This document shows, in pieces, positions 54,101-64,000 of a DNA stretch of 64,000 nucleotides. Position 1 is the first letter of the stretch, and every line of letters begins with the position of its first letter. The notes below the pieces were generated by a model, which was not told where the DNA came from, did no database searches, and saw only the letters and a program-made list of their open reading frames with translations. Made by a program: the position numbers and the translations under genes. The stretch is taken from assembly GCA_905250025.1 (NCBI GenBank), contig CAJNOJ010000024.1:310001-374000 (forward strand). Reading direction: 5' to 3'. This stretch comes from Adineta ricciae (taxonomy: Eukaryota; Rotifera; Eurotatoria; Adinetida; Adinetidae).

Positions 54101-54741
54101 TCATGATCTACTTTTGTCACGGAGAGTTTCGATGACGACGAATGATTCCCCGAGCGAAATGTGAATGAGTGAAAAAGACGTGAAAAAGTCTCCTTTGACA
54201 AGCTTGACTTTGGTGTAGCCGGCAGTTTCATCGTTTTTGACGATGACGAACTCGTGTGTTCATCATCGTCAGCGTCATCGTCGTCGTCATCATCATCATC
54301 ATCGTCGTCATTATCATTATTGTCGTCATCGGCGATAACTACTGTCTCTGCTATATTTGGTTTTGAACCAAGCGAAAAGGAAAAACTTCGTTGTTGACCA
54401 AGAGGTACTCCAATATGATCAATGGAATCATGTTGTTTGAGTGATAATGTGCGACTAACTAATATACGTTTGGATTCGTTTTCTAGAACCTGATCAAATT
54501 CGTCGAGAATCGTTATATGACCATTATCGTCACCATCATCGTCATTATTGTTCACACAGATTTGAGGTATGGGTAATGTTGGTGGTTGCTGAGTTTTACC
54601 GCGAAATTTACGAGTCGGAGTAGCTGGTGACGACGTAGCGTCAATTAAAAGCTGAGAAGGCGATGTAGGAGCGTTTTGAGATTCCATTGAATGTTGTTTT
54701 TGATGTTGTAAATAACGACGAACCTTGTTTGAGCTCGTCAT
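45159..54741 (-). CDS. PLEKHG5: PLEKHG5-type Rho guanine nucleotide exchange factor (DH-PH)
   Basis: A many-exon gene. The first coding exon (53623-54741) is low complexity, with a poly-Asp run and paired Cys motifs (CLAC, CSIC). Small exons lead to a Ras-binding-like segment at ~50.5-50.8 kb (REMLIKLFEKHNLSID; LPLSLDQPV). The DH domain starts QEAIYELLTTEVSYIRQ (~48.47 kb) and includes IKPLQRLTRYKLLLEA (~47.9 kb). The PH domain at ~46.7-47.1 kb has MKDAKNSQDVYCYLFSDMFL. A long Ser/Thr-rich tail with a poly-Gln run ends DIRSHLLLNTTLDAT, closely matching the vertebrate PLEKHG5 end (RIRTTLLLNSTLTASEV). PLEKHG5 activates RhoA and functions in neurons and cell junctions. Phase-compatible splicing supports the RBD-to-N-terminus linkage. 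It should act as a GEF at membranes. Confidence 0.85.
45661..45690. repeat. CAG/CTG trinucleotide run encoding poly-Gln
   Basis: About nine Gln codons in the PLEKHG5 tail (minus strand), from TGCTGC/TGT units on the plus strand. A likely length-variable coding microsatellite. Confidence 0.85.
50419..50441. repeat. (GA)n microsatellite
   Basis: A run of about 11 GA units in the PLEKHG5 intron between the RBD exon and the 49.7-50.0 kb exon. Confidence 0.85.
52149..53622 (-). other. Oversized first coding intron of the PLEKHG5-like gene (1474 nt)
   Basis: The donor AAAAG/GTAAGG at 53622 and acceptor TTTTAG at 52149 join in phase 0. The intron has many T-rich runs, a TATATATATA run near 53225 and a TG-repeat near 53520. 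No coding exon is recognised inside. Confidence 0.65.
54265..54310. repeat. GAT/GAC trinucleotide run encoding poly-Asp
   Basis: An interrupted ATC/GTC run on the plus strand that codes for a poly-Asp tract with more than ten consecutive Asp residues in the PLEKHG5-like N-terminal region. Confidence 0.85.
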
Positions 54742-56173
54742 TATTTGATGACTGCTGTCGAACCTATAATGATGATGAAAGATTATCTTCTTTTTTTTTA
54801 ATGCTAGTTATAGTAGACAAGAGAGTGTTCACTATCAGTGAAAGTAATAGAGAGGGATGGAGGGATGGAGGGAGGGAAGCAGGAGGGAGAGAAGAGCAGT
54901 CAAATTCGTTTCATGTGTTCTGTTCTTCTCCTTTTATTATAGGATGAAAGAGCAACGACCAAAATTGAATATCAAGAGCGTCATGGAGAAGAGACACGCT
55001 CGCATGAGAGAAAGAAGAAGAAGGGAAAAAATATCGAGTATAAAAGCAGAAGAAAGAGAGCTCATCGGACAAAAGGGAAAAGAGAGATGATAATAAAGTC
55101 AAAATTCCATTACATCAATTTTCGACGATGTTCATTGAATGCGTAAAACATCTTTCATCTTGTCTCTTGCGATTTCCTTTTATTTGTTCAATAAAAAACA
55201 AAAAAGTCGAGCTGAAAAAATACAAAAACATTTGCCGAAAAATGCCGAAAACACATGCACAGATTGAGATTAACTCAATTATCAGAATCGATTGGTTTAA
55301 GATGAAGAGCTCTAATTGTTTTCTAATCAATATCTTTCGTCTTCGCTTTAACAGAACTTAGTCGCTTGTGACAGTGAGTGTAATTATTCATGAGAAGTCG
55401 AAGAAAGAGAAAGGGAGAGAAGGTAAAAAACAATCGAAGCTGATAAAATGCTCTTTACCTTTCTTTTCCCTTCATTTATCGAAGACAGACCAAAAAAATG
55501 CAATCAAGAAAAGAAAAGACATCGATTATGCATGAGAAAAAATTTTTTTCACTATTTTCATCAATCTATTCTGATGTGACATATAACTCTTACTTTATGC
55601 GTTGATTACGATTGTCATTTTAGCCGATAGGCATTAAAGACATCACATCACGTCTGTTCTGTTAACCGATTTTCTTCGTCTTCTCTTTCTTTCCTTCGTG
55701 TCTGTTTGTCTCTTTCGAAGAGATCGTTTGTTTGATATGACAGACAATATACACAAGAAAGAACATCGAAGTTAATCATTTGTGTTTCTATTCCGTTGAA
55801 AATAACTTCAAACAAGGTAAATGTACTGGTTTCTTGTAAACATCACAGCATACACACGCACACAGGGACAGACAGACACTCTAATGATCATATCAGATGA
55901 ATAAGAAAGGTTTCGGTTTTTCGTTCGTTTGTTTTTTCAAACAGCTGTTTTGATAAGACGACGGATTAGAAAAAAAGGACGAAGAAATACAATTTATTTT
56001 CTTCTCGAAATAATAACTCCAGCTTCGTCACTTCTTCTTCCTTCGAGGCTTTGACAACAACTGTGACACACCAGTGATATATGTCTATTTCTGTTGATTA
56101 TCCTTCGGTTTCCTGTGTATCTATGTATATATTTGATATTCCAACTTAATCACAACAGTACAAAAAAAGTTCA
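54742..56173. other. Intergenic region upstream of PLEKHG5-like and downstream of INTS8
   Basis: About 1.4 kb with GGGATGGAGG purine repeats near 54850-54900 and A/T-rich sequence. It should carry the PLEKHG5 promoter and the INTS8 3'UTR. No gene was seen. Confidence 0.5.
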
Positions 56174-59100
56174 CTAGTCGAAATGAATTTGTTGATATTG
56201 AGATTTGATCAATGTCCGTGATCGATATAATCGACAATGTGGTAAAAGATAATGAGCAAGTAATTGTTTAAGTAACAATCGTCGTTTTACGCGTGTCATA
56301 CGGAAACGTATTTCATCGGAGTTATTCCCATTCAAATCCTTTTGTTTACATATTCGAATCTAACGAAATAAACAGATGAAAAGAAGAAACTATTCGGTAC
56401 AATCCGTTCTTACTGCTAATCTTTTCTTATCTTCATATCCACGCAAGTTCAGATTATCTAGAAAAAGAAAAACAGAAAACCAGCTGTTACTGAGCGAGAC
56501 AAAACAGTAAATATGTTTACTAATTAAACTTTCCAATAACGCTAAATCCCAAATACATTCATAATAATCATCGATATCGTCGTTCATGTAATTTTCTTGT
56601 AAGGTTTTGAATATTGTATTATAATCAGGTGTCGAAAGCAATTGACACATACAAGCGACTTGGGTATGATAACCTAAAAGAATAGGATGGATATGTGGAA
56701 CATTCATGAACAGCGTACGCGCCAAGTCAATCATATGGAAAGATCTGATTATTAATCTGGAGGTTAACTAATAGATCGAAATGAATGAGCCAGTTGTCTG
56801 GGTAGGTTATACTCAAGGAAAAATAGCAGATTCCATATGTCTTGAACCTTTTCTAATTAGCTTCTATTTCCATCTGGATTTACTCGAGAAAACTAATCAG
56901 AAAACTCTGCCTCGAACGGATGGATCGATGTCGAAAACGAACCTAATTGTAATGCTGCTTTGATCATGTTTCGTATCAGTGCATCATCTTGTTGAGTGAT
57001 GGTTGGCGAAGTGAAAAGTCCACTTTCAATTCCTATAGAGCTTATGTAAGCATGCATGGCTTGGGTGTATTGTTGTAACGTAAGATGAAGGTCAGCTTGG
57101 GTACGAAGTAAAGACGATTTTGCCTGAATTGGTAGATATTCTCGCGTTTGAATATGTTGAGATAAAATTTGAATTAATTGTGCTAATATAGACGATCGAA
57201 TTGAACGTTGTCGATAATCAATCGATGTTGGCCAGTAACGAGAATACTCGGAATAGATATCAACATGCGATTGATCGACGAGTACAAGAGAATAGAGACG
57301 TGAAAGGAGAGAGAATAGGATTTGTAATAGGATTGGATGGTTGAGGTTGAGTAAGAACTTTTGAAGTTCAACAACGGTGAGTTTCTCGTTGAGTGTACTC
57401 GATTGTTGATGGCGATTTCTTGATTGTCGACCGCCAGGCAGTTCTTGTAGTTTCTCTGATAAGATATCTGATATTCTTTCCCATAATTCTCGAGCAAGTT
57501 CAGGACGTATCTGTGGTTGATTTTCATTCGATAATAAACCTAAACAATTGACTATATCATTACCAGTCGATCACTGATCATCAAAATCTTACGTGCGAAT
57601 AGATTGGCCATATCAAGGTACGGACGCATGCGACGTACGGTTGGATTCAATGATTGAAGAAACTGAATTTCATTGCGAGACAATGCGTACGCAAGAATAG
57701 CTGATACTAAATCAGTATCGATATCTAAATATAGATAGATGAAGATTTCCAAGTGCGTCAGTCAGACGGAATTAATCAAAATGCTAATGAGAGGAAATTC
57801 TTTTATCGTTTAGAGTGAACTCAGTTCCTTTGATCAGTTTGTTTTCAGTAAACAAGAACATGACTTTATTTTTAGATTTGCAATCGGAAGAGGAATATCT
57901 TTGAAGTTCATCAATTATTTACCTGTCTCAGAATGATTTTTCATGAGAAAATTTTGACATTCCATCCATAAACTATTTTCATTTTCGGGATACGTTTGTC
58001 TGGATATGACTTCGTAAAGGTTGAACAATAGGCGATCATGTTGCAAACATTTGATCACTTGTTCGATGCACAGATCTTGATGATGGAACGATTTCAGAAG
58101 ATCAATTGCTTGAGTTAACGATCGGTAGCTTTGAGAATAGTTCTAAGAATAATGTCTTTGAAAGGAATCGAGGTTCAGTTTTGAAGATACCTACTTTGTA
58201 CGATTGTGCACGTTTGGCTTTATTATAGATAATACGAATGACATGTCCAAGTAAATGATTGCTATTCATAAGCATGTTTATTGCTTGATCAGTGAATGTT
58301 TGTTTAAATAACTAGTGAAGAAAAGGGTTTACCGTTGGATGTAATTTGTTTTGCTATTTTACCGGTGGAAATAATTCTTCAAGTATGGGAATCGATTTGG
58401 CATTTTCTAAATCTGTGATCATTTGTGTGAGGACTTCGGGTTCTGTGGAGTGAATTAAACGTGTTTGACACTTGAATTGTATTGAGCCTATGTGGGAGAT
58501 AGAGAGAGAGAGAGCAATAATTTCGAAAACCATTCGTTGTACGAGTTACTCACTATTGGGTCTGTCGAGTAAAGTCGATCGTGGCACTGATTCGAATGCT
58601 TTTGACCGAGAGATAGGAGCAGAGAATGCTGAACCAACTAGATGTGTTAAATTATTCGAACGTAGTTGATCTTGCAAAGTCTTTGGTAGTTTGTGAAAAT
58701 GAATTCTAGAGTAAAGTGGTATTTGTCTTAGTAATTTACGTTATAAGCTCGTGCATACTTTAGGAAACTGTTCAGCAATGACTGTTGTTTGAGTGGCACT
58801 TGTTTTAAACGTTGAAGTGCCTTAAAATAGACAATGACCAAAATGCTACTCTTTGAAATAATCTGCTACTTTGTCCAGATAATCGAAAGCATATTGAGTA
58901 TTAGAAACATGTTTTCCATCGAGTAAAGATCGAACTAGATTGAATGAACATACTACTCTATATTGCTGGGATCCACTAAACGATAAAAAGGAAATAATCA
59001 GCTAGATAGAGAGAATTGTTCAGCAAATCGAATCTGTCGCGATTATCAACATAGAAATAATGCTCATTTGGACACTAGTCTATTAAAAATGAAGAAACGA

Positions 59101-60567
59101 ATTCTTACATTTCTAATCGATCCTCTAATCGATGTCGTGCTGCCATGGTCATCTCCTTCGTTTCATTATCATCTCCTAACATTGATATATAATCCTAAAT
59201 GCAAAATTCCAATATAACAACTACAAACGATCATAGTTTGATTTACATCGATCGAGGTGCGTGGCGATGGTATTCCGATTAGAAATCGCTCTTTTGATTT
59301 ATGTGAAAGATTTGACTCCATAGATGGATTGATCGAATTTAACGATGTTAAATATCCATCTAATGACGAGAAATAAGTCGTTGGTTGTAGCTGACTGCGC
59401 ACGTCAGCGACGCGCCGAAACATGGTGTGAGCGTTCAAATAATTTTGTTCATAGAAATAGATCGTTCCGAGATCATATGCAATCTAATGGAGAACAATGT
59501 TCCTAATGAATATCGAAATCAACAGACAAAAGTTGAATTCTTACACGTGCCACACATTCGACCAGCGGATAAACTTGAGTACGAGACCAATCGCATGGTA
59601 CTGTACCATTCTCAATATCGACTAAGTCAAAACACGCGTCTACAGGTATGCGCACGACCGATTTCCATTCTAGTAGAGCTTCTAACGCTTGAATACTCTC
59701 TCTCACCTTTACGCGTGCCATTTCTATAACATTTTCATTCGGTCCGCGCATATGCTGTAAAGGATTTACGTATCCAGCTCTACAAAGATAAGTTTCATCA
59801 ATATTTCGACGAAGAATCAATCATACACATTCACTTGAAAGATCTTCACCGGTTTCGTTGGGAATGATGATTGCACACATGTACGTACGGTCCTGCATAA
59901 TAAGAGAAGGAAAATTTATGGAAAAGTGCTAAATCAATCATATACATACCATCGATGTAGCAATTGTACTGCAAACAATGCCGGCTCGTCAAGTTTGTTC
60001 AATTGCTGTAATTGTTCGCGATCTTTATAATTCTTATCACTCTGAGTAGTTAATCGAACGAAACAATGTATGAGATCTGATGCAACTGCTACCGGAATAC
60101 TAGAGTCAAAATACGGTAGTAGATTATCAATGTGTTCATCTGTTTTCTTACCGCTTTTCGATTACGGTCAAATCCCAGTTGAGTTTGGCCGCAATTTTCA
60201 TTGCCAAATGTCTTAACGCTCGAATTCGATTGTCTTTCAACTCAATATCATCTAAATGAATTCTGTAAAACAGCGAATACTCTCGATTAAGTTAAAATCT
60301 CCTACTTGGATTCTCGGTCGCTGTTTTAAGTTTGGTCTTTTGTTCAATTAAATTTGCACTGATCAAAAACTGAATAATCAAGTCAGTGCCAGTGACCTCT
60401 TCAAAATAGAACAAAAGAAAAAACAGGTATTATCTTCATTGAGACATTTCAAATGAAAAAAGCTTTACCAAGATTGTCTTCTGTGATGAATGTATCTAGC
60501 AACGTTGGGTTGAGTAAAAATTCAAACCAACTGGCTGTTTGAGACTGTCCAGATATAAATTCGCTCA
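56174..60567 (-). CDS. INTS8: Integrator complex subunit 8
   Basis: A gene of many small exons. The N-terminus MSEFISGQSQTASWFEFLL matches the INTS8 opening WFEFLLxxxLLxxxL. The C-terminal part has GYHTQVACMCQLLSTPDY and DYYECIWDLALLESL, aligning with human CHTQVAILCQFLREIDY and SYYDYIWDVTILEYL. Human INTS8 is about 995 aa. The last exon (to 56176) gives a basic C-terminus. Integrator is a nuclear endonuclease and phosphatase complex that processes snRNA 3' ends and terminates paused Pol II; subunit 8 recruits PP2A. Its helical (TPR-like) repeats agree with the secondary structure seen here. An in-frame upstream Met at 60592 is a possible alternative start. Internal exon borders were not all verified. 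Confidence 0.85.
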
Positions 60568-60788
60568 TAATAATCTTATCTACAACATTCATATCTTTAT
60601 TAAAGTAATAGCACAAGAATAGAAATTAAAAAAAGTAGAGCTCTTTTTTTGTTTTTCAATATCCTTTTCAAGAGAAAACTGCAATAGAGAGAGAGAAAGA
60701 AAGGAAAGGGCAGCTTAGCTGCTTACAAAATAACCATAACAAGTGATAATAACAAGAAAAAACACATCTATTTGTTTTTGGAATTGAT

Positions 60789-63196
60789 TCAATTATTGGA
60801 CGATATTGCTTCAGGGAAGTGTTCATGATATCGTTCGAGGCGCAGATATTTAGCAATGATTTCTCGACCTAGAATCAGAACAAAATGTATTGGAGTTGAC
60901 AGATTGAGAGAATCTTACCGTGATATTTCCAATTGTTCAGTAAATGAAAACCTTTCGAAGCGGCTTCTTTCGATGAAAACTTCAGATAAACATAGACTGA
61001 ATAGATGCCGATATGTTCGATTCGGTGAACCGTTGCACAACGATTACGTATACTATCAATAACGAGATCGATTTCATCATCGTCAACCATCCTAAAACAA
61101 CGAACGACTGATTTACTGTCTTTTCAGATTTTTTTACTCTTACGTGTCTGAATCGAAGAAGTTTCGTAATTTGAGACATTGTGTCAGGCCAACATCGGGT
61201 GGCATATACACATAGCTATCTTCGTTTGTGCCATGTGGTGATTCCTAGAACAAGTCGATGAGACACCATTCGATGAGAGAAATGAACAATTTACCGGTCG
61301 TTTTTTTCTGGGTGACGACGGACTTGATGATGAACGTGGTTGTATCCATCTCCATACATCATGCTCTTCACCATGAATCAATTGGGATTCAGCGCGAACA
61401 CGTGATTCACGTTCGCTGATTTGTTTCTTCGCTCGCTCCCAAAGTTCCTTCAGTTTTTGTCTAGAAAAATCAAAAGAAAATCTAAGCAGAGAAATAATTG
61501 CAAAACTACCAACCGTTCGTGTGTCGGAATAAGCATGTCACGAATATGATTGATGGCAACCCATGGATCAGTTTCAGGATTACGTAAATGTTCATCGTAT
61601 TGTTCTTCTAAGAGATCGATAATCTTTTGAGTCAGGTCTTTGTAAGTTTTTTCGCGTTCTTCGAATTGGTTATGACGTCGTTTCCAAAGCCAGCCTAAAG
61701 CCAAGAAGCCACTTGTACCTAAAACCGATACGATGGTGAATGTATCGAACAGATAATCCTTCTCACCTAATGAGAGCCATGCTAAATTTCGCATGATGGA
61801 TTGTGCACTTTTTTGCAAACGACACGTTAGGGAATATTTGCCTTCTTCTGAACTCAATTTCGCCGCGTTGTTATAATCACCTGTTGGTGCGTTATCAGAA
61901 GACCATATTCTAAATGTATGAAAATCAAACATTCGTTGGACTACTACGAGTAAGAAACGTACGAGAGCTCATGATCACCCTCACGACCAAGTATATAAGC
62001 TACTAGTGTCTTCCATCGTTCTTCAGGACCGTTTTCAAATTTAAATCCCTAAAAGTAGAGTAAATCATGCAACTCAGCAAAGAATCACGATCTTTATGTT
62101 TACTTTTTTATCAAGATACTGATTGATTTCTCTTTCGGGAACGTATCGTTCACTTTTTTTGCGCATACCACACTCGACTTCTCCTAAAACAGACGGTATG
62201 GAAAATATTTTCTTGTTCATCAAGTCAAATTACCAGTTCGTATTTCCAGATATTGTTTGACAGCATCGTATACCGGTATCATTTCGTCGCACTGTGTCTA
62301 CAAGACCACCATAATGATGATATAAGTAAATAGTAAAAAAACAACAACTAACTTACCGCATTCTGCGGAGTGCAAGTAATACCTTTGAAAAAAAGAGAAA
62401 AGAAGTTCAAATCGAGTTTTTTATGCAAAGAAACTCTACCTCGTGAATGTGGAATTATCTCATGTGCTTTCTTTTTTAAAACAATTAAACCACCGCCGAG
62501 AAGTATGCCGATGAAAGCCATTTTAAGCACATTTAATATTACGTCTCTATTCACTTTCCAAAACGACTGAATTCGCTTTCCTGTGCGATTAAACCATGAT
62601 GGTTCTTTGGGCTTGGCTAGTTCAGATCTTGGCGGTTGTCGTGAACGAATTGAAGTTGAGGTTGCGGTTGGACGAAGAGGTGTCGTGATTGGTGATGGTT
62701 CATAATTAGACGAAGAGATATTTGCGTGAGCAGCACGCGTTCGATCACGTGCAGAATTGATCAATTGTTGAATTTCACGCCGATGACGGGCAACTGAATA
62801 AAAAGCCAATCATTTCATTAGAAAATATCAAAACTACGACTTACTAGATTCTTCAACATCTGAAGTTGCTCTGGGTGATGTGTGAGTATCTCTTCCAACG
62901 GCAATCGATCGTGTTGTTGGCTTAGCTCCTCTCGATGGAGAACGTGATGGTGAAGTATCTGTTTCCGAATCGCTCAACTCAATCAAACGACGCCCAGGAC
63001 GTGAACGCGCCGCTGCACGTGATGGTGACGTAGTGGAACGTGTACGTGTTGTTAATGTTCGAGGAGGTGAACGCGAGCGCGTTTGAAGAGCTTCAAGACG
63101 AGCGCGTAGTTGTTCACGGTTTCGTTGTGTTATGGGAGGAACTGTTTCACCTAATTGTATCAGCTCCTGACGCAACTGTTGATCAGTAAGAGGCAT
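60789..63196 (-). CDS. LEMD3: Inner nuclear membrane protein MAN1 (LEM domain, MSC, RRM)
   Basis: The N-terminus MPLTDQQLRQELIQLG (63196) is a LEM-like helix-extended-loop motif of ~40 residues. A Ser/Arg/Pro-rich segment with many SP sites follows, then a first membrane helix near 62.5 kb (VLKMAFIGILLGGGLIVLKK). The MAN1-Src1p C-terminal (MSC) region includes CDEMIPVYDAVKQY. A second membrane helix lies near 61.7 kb, followed by a winged-helix-like region (DPWVAINHIRDMLIP). The C-terminal domain (60789-61.1 kb) is an RRM-like fold with VYVYLKFSS and GFHLLNNWKYHGK, as in MAN1, which binds SMADs in vertebrates. This RRM end favours MAN1 over LEM2. An acceptor-like ACAG just upstream suggests a 5'UTR intron. 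Confidence 0.88.
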
Positions 63197-64000
63197 TCTA
63201 TTCCTTAGATCTGTTTGAAAGAAATGAATGTTCTGAAGTATCAAACAAGAGATGAGGTTCAATACAAAATCATTATTGCGAAACAAAGAGTGAATAATAA
63301 CGTTGATATTTTGAAATGAACGAACAAAGAACCAATCGGTATTCGTTATAATAATAACTAATCAGAAGATGACGCCCGAAGTGACATCTAACTCGCTAAT
63401 CTTCTTATTACTTCATAATAATTTTTCTTTAATTTCTTTAAGTATGTCATAGCCCATCCGTTGAATTTAGTCACGGGTTCTTTTACACGTCGTCAAGAAT
63501 TCATTTGATTCTCTGTGTACGAGAACTTCATTTTAATGAAATGTCTCTATTTAACATTGTACATCGTGATTTCGGCGAAAGTTTGCATATATGTCGTTCA
63601 ATGAATATGCAAACACATAAGATGTATTCTCGCTGCCATGATACTTGTTTGTCTTATGATCAGACATGTATATACATTTTGAAAATGAAAAAAAGTCATT
63701 GTCTTAAATAAACAAACCGAGAGTTGAAGGGAAGGCAAGAGAGAGAGACAGAGACTGAGAAAGAATAAGAGAAGTCGTCGAACGTCAAACAAACTCATTT
63801 GCTTGTAACAATATTTGATATCTTGCTGTATTTATTCTCAATCTCTACTAGAATACAGATGAAAATCATAGTAGAGAGAGAAGTTTACTAATCGCATATA
63901 CGGTACAACCGATCACCTGTTTCAAAATGCTAGAAGAAAGGAAGTACGATTCTTTTATTCTTTCTCTCTGTGCCTTTTCACTTGCCTTGTGTCAAACACA
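63197..64000. other. Right edge, promoter side of LEMD3, no gene seen
   Basis: AT-rich sequence with a GA-rich run near 63738-63765. No recognised coding frame, and any further gene lies outside the window. Confidence 0.5.

Overview
The window reads as nuclear DNA from a small invertebrate, most likely a rotifer and probably a bdelloid. I infer this from AT-rich sequence, compact intron-rich genes with introns mostly near 50-60 nt and GT/AG borders, short intergenic gaps, and metazoan-only families (sidekick, TRPA, claudin-like, Ly6/uPAR, Integrator, MAN1). The species cannot be proved from the window. Exon models were built by hand by joining open frames across GT/AG sites. For seven smaller genes I checked that exon lengths sum to a whole number of codons.

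Layout: 1-3.7 kb holds no recognised gene. 3.7-9.6 kb holds an orphan gene (minus), a TMEM45-family membrane protein (minus) and a claudin/PMP22-like tetraspan with a long tail (plus). 9.7-17.4 kb holds two tandem minus-strand genes: a TRPA-type cation channel and, upstream of it, a large ankyrin protein I could not name. 18.3-26.1 kb is a sidekick-type adhesion receptor (6 Ig + 13 FN3 + TM). 27.3-28.6 kb is phytanoyl-CoA hydroxylase (plus). 29.2-37.9 kb is a UBR1/UBR2 N-recognin E3 ligase (minus); its last intron is 1475 nt long and carries a degenerate ~118-bp tandem repeat. 38.8-40.0 kb is CDC42 (plus). 40-43.6 kb is gene-poor, with a relic of glycine C-acetyltransferase and an 849-bp mariner-like MITE with ~200-bp terminal inverted repeats. 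43.6-45.1 kb holds a secreted Ly6/uPAR protein and a possible secreted orphan. 45.2-54.7 kb is a PLEKHG5-type RhoGEF. 56.2-60.6 kb is Integrator subunit 8. 60.8-63.2 kb is the inner nuclear membrane protein MAN1/LEMD3.

Most genes are unrelated housekeeping or signalling genes with no visible functional cluster. CDC42 and a RhoGEF lie 5 kb apart, but PLEKHG5 is known as a RhoA exchange factor, so I do not infer a pathway cluster. The least ordinary items are the MITE, the GCAT relic, the two ~1.47-kb introns, the ankyrin/TRPA tandem pair and the orphan secreted gene. I found no convincing new multi-gene system.
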